Assembly: GCA_013146195.2 (NCBI GenBank) | Contig: CM028381.1 | Coordinates: 94,257,255 to 94,321,254 of the forward strand | Direction of reading: 5' to 3' | DNA length: 64,000 nt | Source: Codonopsis lanceolata | Lineage: Eukaryota > Streptophyta > Magnoliopsida > Asterales > Campanulaceae | In this document: positions 1 through 12,420 of the stretch, piece by piece | Position numbering within the stretch: position 1 is the stretch's first letter | Layout: each line of letters opens with the position of its first letter | Notes under the pieces: model-generated | The model's input: the letters and a program-made list of their open reading frames with translations, nothing else | The model's database searches: none | Told to the model about the DNA's origin: nothing | Made by a program: the position numbers and the translations under genes

Positions 1-250
1 TACCTTGCGCTTCAAGAGTTGTACCATTTCCATCTAAGAGAGCTACGGTGGAAGGCTTGGTGCCACCAAGGGGACCTTGGTGCGGCACCAAGCATGCAAC
101 TTTCCATTTTGCACTTTCACCCCTGCAGTTCATTTCAAGTGCATCCCGCTTCCCTTTCGCATTTTGACTCCGTAACTTGACATTTGTTAAGTTTTAACAT
201 TTCTTGATATTTTTGTCGGTCACATACAGTACGAAATTGGGGTGTCTACA
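1..250 (-). repeat. 3' LTR of copy A (5' part only)
   Basis: The block ends at ggtgtctaca (241-250), the reverse complement of the TGTAGACACC that starts every LTR of this family here (15317, 25356, 49575, 49870). Its inner edge abuts a purine-rich tract. Only the U3-side 250 bases are in the window. It includes the CTTGGTGCGGCACCAAG type inverted motif that is also present in the LTRs near 15120 and 49380. Confidence 0.85.
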
Positions 251-262
251 GAGCCCCTCAAC
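251..262 (-). other. Polypurine tract of copy A
   Basis: The minus strand reads GTTGAGGGGCTC immediately before the LTR start TGTAGACACC. This is the expected position and composition for the plus-strand primer of an LTR retrotransposon. The same sequence abuts the 3' LTR of copy B at 49576. Confidence 0.65.
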
Positions 263-1444
263 GATGGAGTCTACGGGTAACCCAAGGCTTACTGAGTAGA
301 GGAACATCGTTGATAAACAAGAGACTCTCCAATTTCGTTTATTTAAGAACGGGAGAATGCAATTGGTAGCAGTTATAATGCACAGTTAACATGCTATCCA
401 AACCTCATAACCTAGACATTTTTAGTCGGTTATAAAAAGTTATCGCAGTTTTAAGCAGATATGAATTTAATGTGTGCTCTGATGGTCGGACCTACTAATG
501 TAGGCTGCCTACGTATTCCCCATAAAAGGAAATCAGACCAAACGTAGTTCATGCCAAAAACCTAAACTACAACCAAGTGAGGATGTCATGTTCTTCGGGT
601 CAAGCCCGATCGAGAACACAACGGAAAAAGATTTTTTGTATTTTTCGAAAAAGCCGTATTCTTTCGGTCCGAAACTGTTGTCAAATACGGTATGAAGATT
701 TGAATGTTTTTCTGCCACCACATTTCAACCGGTCAATACCTTGTCGTTGAAACATGTTAAGAAGAATTTTCAAAGTTGTGTCTGGCTGGTCGCTGCCTTG
801 TTTCCAAACATAACCAGAAAATTTTCAAATATCCAGAAAACTGCACTCGACCGATAAAGATCCGTCGCCGAGCACGACAAAGTAATCACTCTTCAAGTAT
901 TTTTGAAAATTGTGAGGTGGAAAACATTCTTTTTCCTTTCTTTTTTTTCTCGCTCTTTTTTTTTCAAATATTCCTCTTTTTTCCTTTTTTTTTTTTGAAA
1001 TATTCCTCTTTTTTAAATCAAAACTCATTCTTTCTTTTTTTTCTTTTTTTTATTCTTCCTTTTACCTTTTTTTTCATTTTGCCACTCTTGGATGAATATT
1101 ATTTTCTTTGTCCTCCGGTGAATGGTTTTCAATTTTGGTTAACAAGATTAACTTTGTTAACTTTCTGTTAGGCTTAGGGACCATTTTGGAAATCTTGAAA
1201 TCTGAGGATCAAAGTGTCGCAGTTTCAAACTTTGGAGGGGGAAAGGGAAAATTCCCTTTTCCTCCTCTTATTATGGACGGGAGTGGAGGGAGAAGTTTAC
1301 TGCTTCTCTTTCTCTCTTTTTTTCTTTCTTGCCTTTGCTCCGTTGCCATAGCCACTGTCCTCTGTTTCTTTTTTATTATTATTTTCTTTATTTTCGCTCT
1401 TTTTCTCGATTTTCTTCCACCAATTTCAGTGTTTTACTTAGCAG
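263..1444. other. Non-coding stretch of copy A, upstream of the antisense gene
   Basis: This stretch has no convincing gene. It aligns by eye with 49587-49869 plus 51842-53021 of copy B. It ends in T-rich low-complexity DNA (about 930-1090 and 1310-1430) just before the first exon of the antisense PMD gene, so it is the likely promoter/5' UTR zone of that gene. Positions 544-548 (GTAGT) are the uninterrupted site into which a solo LTR inserted in copy B. Confidence 0.6.
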
Positions 1445-4336
1445 ATGTCATCTTCTTCACGATCCAGGAAGGGGAAGGCACCGATGCACCCAGAATCTGG
1501 CGAGAGGAGGAGAGAACCTCCTCGCTTGATCCGGAATAAACTCAATTACCGGTACTCTACTAATGACTAGGGCAACATTCTGCGGGATCGGAACACTCAC
1601 GTGTCCAATCTTCCTCTCACCACTGTAAGATTTTTCTTTTTTCTCGAAATTTTCCCTGGCTATGTTTCAGATCTGCTAAATTTCTGCACTGTTTGGGACT
1701 TTTAGAGCACTTCTGACTTTATTAGTAATGCATATGCATGTCCTATTTATGCTTAAATGATGTAATTAAGTAATAATGTGTGAAATTTATATGATTTATT
1801 TTTGCGATGCATGATTTGAACTAGTGGTCACTATTTGACCCTACTATGCATGATTTATATTCTAAATGCAAATGAGGCTATATGATGCATGTTTTATGCT
1901 AAATCACATTTTTGCACGCAATAGAATCACGAAATGGACTTTTCGGAGTACAAATTAAATTTTTTCGAAACGCATGTTTGGGCATATTTTCGGATAAAAA
2001 CAGGACAAAACAGATATTTTCCATGCACTTAGATTTATTTTTCAAGCATGCAACTGCTGCAGGGGTATAGTAAATACTACAAAGATATTTATTTTGATGA
2101 TCGGTGATACTTTATTTTCTTTTTAGCGTACCCCTATGGCAGCTTACTGGACAAATGAAATACACATAATGGATGCATGAATTATTCTACTTGATGCAAA
2201 TGCAATGCAAAACAATTATAAGATGATGCATGCGAATGTTTTCATACTTTATCATATACATAGCAAATGCAGTCTAATATGCTTTTTAATGATATTTAAG
2301 ATGCAAAATTAATTATGTACATGCAAAATAAATTACACATAAAGTTATTTCATCATTTTTTTTGTTGTTGTTTTTTTAAATATATTATTATTTATTATTT
2401 ATTAGTTATTATTGTTTTTGTTTTTTTAAAGAATGATGTTTAATAAATGTTTATTCACATGTGAATTTATGTACATGTATGAAAATGGTATGTGTTAGCT
2501 TAAAGATTTATTTTCTTTTGTTATGAACGAGATTTTTTATTTAAAAGAATTTATTGTTATTATTACTATTTGTGTAAGAAAAAAATCATGAAGTATAAAG
2601 CATGCAATATGTTCATTATTTATTTACTTTTGCTTATTTAAAAGACTATACAGAGAAGAAAATAAGGGTAGAGGGCTTACCTTTTTTTTCTTCCTTTTCA
2701 GGTTCGCAGGGAATTTGAAAGGATGCGGGTATCATGTACTGACGTGGCTGAGATTTATGCCATGCTACCCGAGGCGGCAAAGTTGTTGGTGGAGGGTTCA
2801 GGTTTTATCGTCTTTATGCACTCCCTCACCCACTTTACCGCTATCTGCCCATTTTTGACGTGCTCAGGGACTTCTGGTGGGACACCACCCATACCTTTCA
2901 TTTTAGGGGGGCGACCATGACCCCGTGTGACTTCGCTGCGATCACGGGAATCCCTACCAGCATAGGGGAGACCCTGGCCCCTGACTTTACTCTCCGTCAT
3001 CGTAGGGAGGAGGTTGTGGACCTCCTGGGCTTCGAGCCCCGTTTCAAATCAACGGATGAGATTTTTATTAGCAGCGTTCGGAATTGGCTTCTTAATAATG
3101 CCGGGCGGGTGCCTGATGATGGCCAGTAACTCGAGTGGCAAGAGCATTTTTTTTCTTTCTTGGCACATCGCTCTTTGCCAACTCCTCTCTCACCACGAGA
3201 GTTTCCGTCTGGCTTGTTTGGCGGATTTTGATCGGATCCCTTTGTATGATTGGGGGACAGCCGGTTTGGCCGTATGTCTCCATGGATAGGGCCACCGAAT
3301 GACTCGCCGACTACTGAATGGGTTTGCCCGTGGGAGGTACATGCCTTTTTTCTATCTTTTTTTTCTATCTCTTTTTTTATTTACACATGTATTTATTTTT
3401 TTTTTTTGACAACATATTTATTTATTTTTTTTTTTTTTGCAGTTTGGGGCCTTCTCATTTTTCGATTTTCGGGTCGCCTCATTCGGCGAGTTTACTACCT
3501 CCATATCTCGACCCAATATGTTGATAGCAATAGGGTGAATCCGGCCGAGGACGGTGGTTGTAATAATAGGGAAAGAGTGCTGGAGCGAATTATTGGCTTC
3601 GAGTCCTGGTTCAGTGCACTTTCTTCCCTGGGAGGGCCTGGAGGGTCATTATTCTACTACTTTGATGTTCAGCCGCTGCCGGATATTGATGGTTTCCATC
3701 ATGGTGGATTCTTTGTATATGGGCGGCGGGTGAATCGTTAGCACCCCTTTTCTAGTGGCTCGGTGGTGCCTCCTTGGCCTCCTTCTTGGGTGATAGAGCC
3801 GGCGATCGCCTCGACCGGTCTCGATTTGGGGAAATACCTCGTTCCTGCGACTATCCGAGGGGCGGCATACGAGGATTTCACGAGATTAGAGCCGCATCCC
3901 CCTCCTCCCGCTCTGTTGTGCCCGCGGCATTCGATGCTTCGTCTACTTCATTTCTCGACGAGAACCTGATGTTTACGGAGCCTGATGATATTTTCTCTAC
4001 TTTCCAGTATGAGTGGGGTGGTGGCTTAGTAGAGCAGGTTCTTCCTGACGTCGAGATTCCGGAGGAGCGTCGTGTTCCAGAGCAGGCTCGTTCGGTAGAC
4101 ACATCCACCTTTATTGTCTCTTTTCTTTATATTTTTTTTATACACACATTTTTTTTAGACTAACATATTTTTTTATTTTATTCTTTTCTTTTCATATTTT
4201 TTTTCAGGTGAACGTGTCTACTTATAAGAAACTGCTGCGGGGCTTTTTCAGCATCAACAAGCTATATCAGAAGTTGGCTGATGAATTCTCTTGCAGGGGG
4301 AGCAGCTCAGTGCGGCGGCCCAGACGTCGAGATGAC

Positions 4337-4367
<31 letters not shown>

Positions 4368-4492
4368 GTCAAGCCGCGGCCGGGGCACAGGTCGGGGATT
4401 GGTGGCACAACGGGTCCCAGGGTCATGGGTGGTGGTTTTCCCAGAAGCCAGTCGTCCCGAGCACATTAGCTTTGGATTCCTGCGAACATTAG
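1445..4492 (+). pseudogene. Antisense plant-mobile-domain (PMD) gene of copy A, broken
   Basis: Exon 1 (1445-1624) starts MSSSSRSRKGKAPMHPESGE and ends at a GTAAGA donor. Exon 2 starts at 2702 after a pyrimidine tract and CAG, and encodes the PMD core (WWDTTHTFHF, then MTPCDFAAITGIP). A later exon carries VWGLLIFRFSGR and WPPSWVIEP. The last exon starts at 4208 after TTTTCAG and ends in a basic, Asp-rich tail encoded by a GAT repeat (about 4331-4367). Lesions are an in-frame TAG in exon 1 (near 1568) and frameshifts in exon 2 (near 2850 and 3120) and later. PMD is a plant domain found in transposons and some host genes; its role inside retroelements is unknown. The gene is convergent with pol. 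Copy B is the better-preserved version. Confidence 0.75.
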
Positions 4493-5203
4493 TATCTTTC
4501 TTTTTTTTTTTTTTTTTTAATTTTTGTATTTTTGTAAAAGAAACATGTACAAACATTATGATATAATGCAATATAATGTATATGATGCAATATGTTACAC
4601 ATGCAAAAATAAATTCACACAGAAAATAAAACTATACCGGACATCTAAAATGTAATGGCACGCTGTACTTTAAAGAAAGGGATTTATAAGAATACACCTT
4701 TGGATTAAAGCGGGCTTTTTAGGTGATATCGGAACGGGAAAACGGTGAATTTCTTATCTTTTCGGCGCCCTGTGGCTGTTGAGCCCGTACCTGTAAAATT
4801 ATGTATAATATAGACGCTTAATGGGTATTCCTAAGTTGCATCTTAGGACCTGTAAAATTATATTTTAGTGTTTTAATATGAGCCGCTTTGTCGTGGATTT
4901 TCTCTTCTGTCACTCGAGCCTCTGATGTGCTGAAGACTGGAGGTAGTACGCTGAGGGCTTCAAATAATGCCTTCCCTCTCCTTTTTATTTATTATATTTT
5001 TTCATTTTTTTTTAATTTTTTTTTCATCAATTTTTTTTGTGCTCTAATTTTTGCCTAGGCCGCCCTTTCGGGTTTTCAGCCTAGCGAGCCCTTATTATTT
5101 TTTTTAATTTTTTTTTATATATGCCCTAATTTTTGCCTAGGCCGCCCTTTCGGGTTTTCAGCCTAGCGGGCTGGAGAGGGAAGCATTAGCTGGATAGGAT
5201 GGC
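4493..5203. other. Convergent intergenic region of copy A
   Basis: This lies between the end of the PMD gene (+) and the end of integrase (-). It is AT-rich with long T runs and contains a repeated stem-loop motif (separate entry). Compared with copies B and C it lacks the remnant of a second antisense gene: the sequence GTGGCTGTTGAGCCCGT near 4775 jumps directly to the pol-proximal segment that in copy B starts near 57125. Confidence 0.6.
5053..5167. repeat. Duplicated stem-loop motif at the pol/antisense-gene junction (copy A)
   Basis: Two nearly identical 33-base motifs (5053-5085 and 5135-5167) begin GCCTAGGCCGCCCTTTCGGG and end TTTTCAGCCTAGC, 82 bases apart, each bordered by T-rich tracts. 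CTAGGC near the start pairs with GCCTAG near the end, and CCC-TTTC-GGG can form an inner stem. Equivalent pairs occur in copy B and, on the other strand, in copy C. A role in 3'-end formation of the two convergent transcripts is possible but is inference. Confidence 0.6.
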
Positions 5204-6480
5204 TCAGGCGTAGTACCTTTTGAGTTTGTCGAGGTTGAAGGGCTGGACAAGATCTTCCCCATCTTGGTTCGTGAGAAGCACGACACCTCCTGATCGGATC
5301 TCCTTAACAATGTACGGTCCCATCCAGGGAGACTTCCATTTTCCCCTAGTATCAACATAACTAGGGGGTTTTTCTCGAAGCACGAGGTCTCCAACTTGGA
5401 TATCACGACCTTTGACTTTTTTGTTGAAAGCTCGGGCGATACGCCTTTGATATGCCCGGGTATGCTCCAAGGCTAACAGGCGTCGTTCATCAATTAGGGC
5501 CAGTTCTTCGTACCGCCCTTTGACCCGATCAACACGCTATATCGCTTCCATCATTACTCTTAATGATGGAATTTCCACCTCTATTGGTAGTACCGCTTCC
5601 ATGCCATATGCCAGAGAGTAGGGGGTAGCCCCAGTGGGTGTGCGACGTACGGTAGCCCCAGAGGGCTAGTGGCAATTTTTCTGGCCAGTCTCTTCCTGTA
5701 TCAGCCATTTTTCTGATGATGTTCTCGAGAGTTTTGTTGGCTGCTTCAACGGCACCATTGGCTTGTGGCCGGTAGGGGGAGGATTTGTGTCTTTGGATCT
5801 TGAACTCGTCCAAGCAGACGGTTCACGTCCCCTTCAAAATGAGAGCCGTTGTCGGAGATGATCTCGAAAGGTACCCCGTAGCGGTATATGATATTGGCCC
5901 GAATAAATTCGGACACCTTTCGGGCGTTTAAGACCTTGTAGGAAGAGGCTTCTACCCACTTTGTGAAGTAATCGACGGCTACCAAGACGTATTCATGGCC
6001 ATTGGATCCCTTCGGGTGAATTTGGCCTATGACGTCGATACCCCATGTTGAGAAGGGCCAGGGGGCTGTGGAGTTGTATAGGACGTGTGGGGGCACATGT
6101 TGTAGATTAGCAAAGCGTTGACATTTGTCGCAATGTCGCACCCACCGGATACAATCAGTTTCGAGTGTACTCCAATAGTACCCCTGTCGGATGACTTTCT
6201 TTGATAGCATATGGCCATTCATGTGGGGCCCACAGGTACCACCATGTAGTTGATCCATAATTTGCTCAGCTTTGGCCTGATTGACACATAGTAGGTTGAG
6301 GCCTTGATAATGCCTCTTATACAGGCTGCCACCGCTGAGTACGAATTGGGAGGCCCATCTTCGCAGGGAGACTCTTCCCCTTTTGTCTAAGCCAGGAGGA
6401 TAAAGATTTTTCTGGAGCAGATTTAAGATGTCAGCATACCAGGGCTCGTGATCTGCTTCAGAGGCTGCGTTGATTTTGAA
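5204..6480 (-). pseudogene. Integrase of copy A, broken
   Basis: The N-terminal zinc-binding part reads HGGTCGPHMNGH followed by CDKCQRFA (HHCC type). The catalytic core has WGIDVIG (first Asp), ISDNGSHF (second Asp) and GAVEAANK (Glu). The C-terminal part has KWKSPWMGPYIVKEI, the GPY/F-type motif of Ty3/gypsy integrases, and ends near LDKLKRYYA at 5204. At least two frameshifts split it (near 5790 and 5520). The integrase would insert the element cDNA into chromosomes. The DDE residues themselves are retained, so inactivation is by frameshift. Confidence 0.85.
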
Positions 6481-6509
6481 ACAGTATGCCGGAGTGACCT
6501 TCTTCCCGA

Positions 6510-7060
6510 CTATAAATGGTTGAACTTTAGTTTCGGCGGAATACGGACCTGACGCCAGAGTGGCGGGGCATCGGCGAATTGATTCCTATCTCGTGGCAAG
6601 TAATGGAACGAGATAGAACCAAATCGGGCGGCGACTGTTATTAACTTGGCATGATAGAGTTGCAGCCGAGGATCCTGGGTCCTCCATCTTCCTTCGACTT
6701 GATTTATGATCAGGGCCGAGTCTCCGTAGACTTCGAGATCTTTAGCTCCCCTTTGGAGAGCTTCTTCTAAGCCAGCAATACAGGCTTCATATTCCGTCGT
6801 ATTATTTGAACATTCGAACTCCAACCTTATAGCCAGCGGAGTATGAGAGTCGGGATCGAATTAACAGGATTCCTATGCCAAAGCCTCTTTTGTTTGCGGC
6901 TCCGTCAAAGAACATCTGCCAACAGGTGTCCTGGTCAGTGATTTCCAGGATACCTTCATCTGGGAAACCGGGCTCAGTTGCATCTTCGGCCTTCAGAGGT
7001 AGATCGGTAAGTGGTCCGCATGGCGCTCCCTTTGATAGACTTGAGAGTGACATAAGTTAT
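6510..7060 (-). pseudogene. Additional RNase H (aRH) domain of copy A, broken
   Basis: The domain reads WQMFFDGAANKRGFGIGILL, then NNTTEYEAC, YGDSALIINQ and RDRNQFADA. These give the Asp, Glu, Asp and Asp positions of an RNase H fold. It is a second RNase H located between the RT-linked RNase H and integrase, a hallmark of the Tat/Ogre lineage. A frameshift near 6820 separates the first strand from the rest. Confidence 0.75.
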
Positions 7061-8335
7061 GTCAAACTCATTAAGAAGAAAGGACCACTTGGCTAGTCTG
7101 GATTGACGACCGAAGATGTATTTGATAGGGTCCATCACGGATATGAGCTTGATGGACCTTCCCGGAGATAGGTTTTGAGCCTGGTTGCCCACTAGGCCTG
7201 CAGCCTTTTTCCGTGAATAATTTAGCTCGCTTCCTTGTAGCTTCCTACTTATGAAATATATGGCATTTTCAATGTAGGAATCTTCTTTCTCTTGGGCGAG
7301 CATAGCCCCTCGATGTGTGTGACGGTTAAGTATATGAGGAGAGGTTTATGTGTATGGGGTGGAGCTAGCACAGGGGGATTGGTAAGGTAGGCTTTTATTT
7401 TCTCGAAGGCTAGCTGGCACTTTGCGTCCCAGACTTGATCGGTATTCTTTTTTAGGAGTTTAAAGAGGGGCTCATGGTGGTGGTCGTCGATGAAGCGATG
7501 TCTTTGCAACCGGCTAGGAAGCCTTTGACTTCGGTGGGAGTTTTGGTATTTCATTTCTAGGATGGCTTTGATCTTTCTTTGGCGGCTCGATCTCGATGCC
7601 TTGCTCGATTACTAAGAATCCCGAGGACTTTGCCTCGTAACCCAGAATGTACATTTGGTGGGGTTAAGCTTCATCTGGTGCTTCCTGAGTCTTTCGAAGA
7701 ACTTAGAAGATCTTTAATGTGAGCACCGTAGGCGTCCGCTGGAATGCACGATCATATCATCAACATAGACCTCCATCTCTTTATGGATCATGTCATGGAA
7801 GAGGTTGGTGGCGACCCTCGGTAAGTGGCTCAGGCATTCTTTAGTCCGAATGGCATGACGGTTAACAATAAGTCCCCAAGGAGTAGTGAATGAGGTCTTC
7901 TCACGGTCTTCTTGCCATTTTGATTTGGTTGTAGCCCGATGCCGTCGACGAAGGATCGGACTTTGTGAGTGCGGCGGCATCTACCACAATATCAATGTTG
8001 GGCGGGGAAGTCATCTTTGGGCGGCGCTTTGTTGAGGTCGCGGAAGTCTACAGTATTCGACTTTCCCGTTGGGCTTGGGAACGGTCACTATATTGGACGG
8101 CCAGTCGGGTATTCAACTACCGAATGAAGTTGGCCTTGCTTTCATGATTTCTTCTTTGACTTGTAGTGACCATTCGGCTTGATGCGGCGGAGCTTGTTTG
8201 AGGGCGAGCATCCGGGTATGTGGGAATCCGGTGCTCGACTATAGCCGATCTAGGCCGGGCATATCTTCGTAGGACCGGGCAAAGATGTCTACGAATTCTT
8301 TGAGGAGATCAATGAGTGCCTTTCTTTACGGACCT
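7061..8335 (-). pseudogene. Reverse transcriptase and linked RNase H of copy A, broken
   Basis: The minus strand shows, in changing frames, EFVDIFARSYEDMPGLD and NIVTVPKPNGKVEYC (RT N-terminus), FTTPWG, EVYVDDMIVHSS (the YVDD catalytic box), FKLLKKNTDQVWDAKCQLAF (RT connection) and LAQEKEDSYIENAIYFISRK (RT-linked RNase H). Many small deletions relative to copy B (near 7310, 7480, 7730, 7860 and 8040) break the frame. Copy B keeps most of this as one open frame. Confidence 0.82.
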
Positions 8336-9446
8336 TGGAGGTAATCGCTGCCGATTCGATTTCTTTGACTTCATTGTCCAGCCCAGGTTGATAGTGGACA
8401 TGTCTTCAAGATATCTGGCGATGAATGGCTCTTCTGGTACTCGACCGACTTTGCAAGCTCAAGCGATAATTTTTATCTTTTGGGTCCATTTTATTAAATG
8501 ACTCATTATCATAATTATTATTATTTAATGCGTCTTTTAAAGTAGGTGCAACTAAGGAATAAGCAAAGACATTTATATTATTATTAAAAGCACATTGTGG
8601 GGTTATTACATTGTTGAGGACACCCGGGGTTTGAGATCCTCAACTATAGGTAGCGGATTGGTAGATGACCAATCTGTAAAGCTAGGGAAAGGATTGGGGA
8701 TAGTATATCGAGCGGTCTACCAAGTCTGCGGGTGTCGGGAGCGGACCGGTCGTGGTGTACCAATGCAGAGGCTTATTAGAAATAGACTCGAACTCGTGAG
8801 CTTTTCATAATTAGTGCCTCTGTCTATCATACCCGAAAGTTGTCTCCTAGACCGTCATCATCTAGCGAGGGCCAAAGCATAATCATCTTGGTCTATAGAC
8901 CAAGTATTTTCAATGGTGACATCTTATAAGCGGTGCTACGGGGCTCGAGGTAACCTTTCCATACATCGAGAGAATCCGACATCATCAAAGACTTCCCAAC
9001 CAGGCACCTTTTCCCATTACGGTCTATCTAGGGTTCGGAAACATGAGATAGGCTTCGGTTTCCCCCTTACGTACAAAATAACCATTTAAGGTTTTTCTAT
9101 AGGGTTGGAGAGGGGATATTCATAAGGGCGCTTTTCTCTTTACGCCTTTCTTTTCTCACGTTTTACGTTTCATGATCTACTATTTGGAGTAGGCGTGTAT
9201 CCTAGACCGAAAGGAGGGATACATTCCTTAAGTTCATCTTGGACTAAATTAACTAGCCCTTGCCGATTTACTGCGAGACCTAGACCGGGCATATAATTCA
9301 TTTTCGAACATGTTTAAAGGGACCATGTTTCCTAGGGAAGTGACTTTCTTTCCAATGATGTCGGTTTCTCGGCCATATTCAATGGCGTTGACCACGGCTT
9401 GGGGATAACCTCAAAGCCACTAGAAAAATACCGGTGTCTTCATGTT
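8336..9446 (-). other. Decayed protease-RT spacer of copy A
   Basis: This lies between the protease and RT of copy A and has no open frame of meaningful length on the minus strand. The short plus-strand frames here show no family motif and appear to be shadows. It is probably the pol spacer of the element, degraded by small indels. Confidence 0.5.
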
Positions 9447-9850
9447 CTATCTCGAGGATTGGGATATCCTCGCTTTCCTTATTCTCCACGATCTTGTCGG
9501 CCGAATAATTACTATGTGGTCATCGTGGATGAATTTGACACGTTGGTGTAATGAAGAGGCTACCCCTTTACCCCATGAATCCAAGGCGTCCCAACAACAG
9601 GCTAAAGGTAGGTATATCCGGGACTTGGAACTCAAGCGGCATGTTTAAGGGCCCAACAGTTAACATTAAAGTGACCACCCCAAGACACATCGACCGGTGT
9701 TGTCGTATGCCTTAGTTTGCGAGGAAGGAGTGAGTTCGATATCTTTATCCCGGCTTGGCTAATGTCTGGCGGGACATACATTCGGTGAAGACCCATTATC
9801 TATCAAAACTCGGGGAACCCGTTTCTCCAAAATTCCCACAGTGATGTGAA
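9447..9850 (-). pseudogene. Aspartic protease of copy A, broken
   Basis: The minus strand reads PRVLIDNGSSPNVCP, the DNGS version of the retropepsin active site usual in Tat-type elements (DTG/DSG elsewhere). It is followed in another frame by GVASSLHQRVKFIHDDHIV, which resembles the C-terminal part of this protease family. At least one frameshift near 9760 separates the two parts. It would cleave the Gag-Pol polyprotein. Confidence 0.7.
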
Positions 9851-12420
9851 GAGCATCATGGTGGTTGTTCCCTCCCTTGGCCGGTCTAGATCGGTAAACA
9901 TTATTACGTTCCCGAAATGGAATGTTCCCGATCATTTGAGTAAGCTCATTGGGGGAGGTTTCAATAGGAACGATCGTCTGGCTTAGTGACTTAGCCAGTG
10001 TATCACGGTGGGTCTTAGAAGCACACAGTAAGCCCCAGATGGAAATGTTGGCCTGAGTTTTCTTCATCGAGCTAATAAAGAATCTTCCACCGTTTTAGCC
10101 CGATATACATTACTTGATCTTTTCAGTGGTCACCTCTTTCGGGGTTTGGTAGGCTCGGCCAGATCGGGTAAGGTGGCTAACATCTCCACCAACCCAAGTG
10201 GCTTTTTCAATGTTACAGGTGTTTTGGCTACCAAGGATGGTGTCCCAAGAGAGCATATTACAGCTAGGCTCTTTTATGGATAAGGGTGGAGGAATAGGAA
10301 TGAGGATATATGGAAGTGGGTGTTTATTTATTTCAAACTTGGGCACAAAAGGGTTTTCATCAACCTCAATCATATTGATTTGAGGTAGAGGGTTATTGAC
10401 TACATTTGGTGCAGGTGGAGGTTTTTCAATAACCTTATCATCTATTAGGTCTGGATAGCATTTTTGAGGGTGTAACATTTGTCGGTGAGGTGACCCTTTG
10501 GAGCGATGATATTCACGATCTTGGGCATGGTTCCAAGTCACGGGGGGGTCGGGTGGCTTATAATTTTCCAATGGCTTCAACACTCCTTGTGCCATTAGCC
10601 CCTGCGGTATCACGGGGGAGCTTGCGTTCATCATAATGCTTGACTTACCTGTTACGATTTAAATTTACGGTCGGGCCATTATTTGCTCCCATTGTATTGA
10701 CAGACTGTCCGACCCATAATACCATGGAACAGAGCTATAATTTTGGGTAGAAAATGGGGTTGAGGCATTCCCTACCATATTGACGGCTGGAGCTGGTGCG
10801 GTTGTCTTTCCTTTGGAGTAACGGAAAGAACTAGGAGACGTATTGGTTTTCAGTTGGCCAGTCCGTATATCATCATCAATACGGGCTCCTATCTCCACTA
10901 TTTCTTTGAAATTGGTATAGGGGAGGTACCGCATATGTTCGAGTAAATGGGTTGGAGGTTTTGATGAACATTCGGCATGACTCGGCGGATCGTATGTCAA
11001 AGGTGCGTGCCGACTTTCTCTTCCACACCGCAAACTTCGGCGCGAGGTTTCCTTTTCCCATTGGGTGCACGATTCAAGGCCCCTCCTATTTTCAGGACTG
11101 GTATTATCTTTGTATCTTTCGAGGAATGCTTCGGCTATCTGGTCCCAAGTATTCATGGTACTGCTGTCGACAACATTAACCATTGTTTGGCGGCTCTACC
11201 GGGTGAGGTGAAAATTGGAAGCCATAGCCTCAAAGCTAGCTCCCTTGACGCATGCCGGTGGAATAAGACTTCAAATGGGATATAGGGCATCGGTCCGTCA
11301 AACTTTTCTATGTCGGGCATTTTGAACTTTGAGGGAAGTATTGCGATGGTTGCAATGTTAGGGCCAGCGTAGAAAATTCCCTTCATTGAGGAGTTTAAGC
11401 ATCATGGCCTTCATATTTTCCATGTCGGCCTCCATTTTGGTGGTTGGGGAGTTGGCTTTTGGTATATCTTGTTGATTTGGGAAGACTGGGTTATTTCCTG
11501 GTGGAAGGTTTTGGTAGGGAGTTTGGTGGTGGGTTTTGGACAGTATATGGATTCTGGGTTAATGGAATTTGGGCATTATAAGGATTCTGAGCTGGATATG
11601 AGTATTGGGTTGGATAAAGGTCTTGGGTTGGTAGATTTTGGACAGTATAGGGATTTTGGTTTGGTTGGTTTTGGGTAGTGTATGGGTTCTGAATTGGTGG
11701 GTTATTGGCGGTTTCGGTACGGCGAGGATCATTAGGGGTAAATATGTGGTAACTTGGCACGGTGGGTTAAAGCTTTTGGGTCCATGTGTGGGCTATTTAG
11801 GAGTGGGTTAGTTATAGGAAAAGGGAGGTCATTTGGATTACGGGTATTTGGGGAAGATATGGTGAATAAGGCGGATAAGGATAGATATTTGGGTAGTAGG
11901 GGTTTGGTGGAGGATTGGGACTTGGGAGAGTGGTAGTGTTTGGTGGGTTAGTGTTTGGCTGAGGAGTTGGGTTAGGAGGCACCTGAGATGTAGATGCATC
12001 TTGGGGAATAGTAGGGGAAGAGTTCACCTCACCACTTTGGATTTTAGACTTTGTACCGACTAGCCATTTGACTCATTGCACCCAACCTTTGGTCAAACCA
12101 TTCTGCATTGCTTGGAGGCGGAACATACCAGGCCCCGAATGTACCCATAGTATTTTCACTTTCTTCTACCATTCGCTCGGATGCTCTCTCGAGGCGATTA
12201 CGCCTCTGTCGATCTGGCGATACCCTCGATCGATTTACGCACTACTTTTCCCGTATCAACCGGGTATTATCTCTGCCTTTCCAAATTCGGGCCGGTCTCG
12301 AGGAAAATGGGGTTTGGTAGGTATCGAAGAGAGGCATGCAGGCTTGGAGTACGTGCCTTTTTATTAGTATTTTATTATTATTTATTTTCTTGTTCCCACA
12401 ATTGACGGATAAGCACACGC
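9851..12420 (-). pseudogene. Gag of copy A, broken
   Basis: The N-terminal part on the minus strand includes RRNRLERASERMVEES (likely coiled coil) and GAWYVPPPSNAEWFDQRLGA. A Pro/Asn/Tyr-rich stretch with repeated QNPYT-like units follows (about 11490-12030). The capsid-type core reads FKMPDIEKFDG, then PGRAAKQWL and NTWDQIAEAFLERYK. The C-terminal part continues to about 10110 and into the protease spacer. Frames change near 12030, 11780, 11400, 11170, 10650 and 10090. No CCHC zinc knuckle was seen, which fits Tat/Ogre-type Gags that often lack one. Confidence 0.72.

Noticed and set aside
776..1539. Plus-strand frames of 131 and 143 codons, Phe/Leu-rich
   Set aside because: They are translations of T-rich low-complexity DNA; only the last part overlaps the real PMD exon 1, in another frame.
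11469..11936. Gly/Leu-rich plus-strand frames
   Set aside because: Antisense shadows of the Pro/Asn/Tyr-rich gag segment of copy A.
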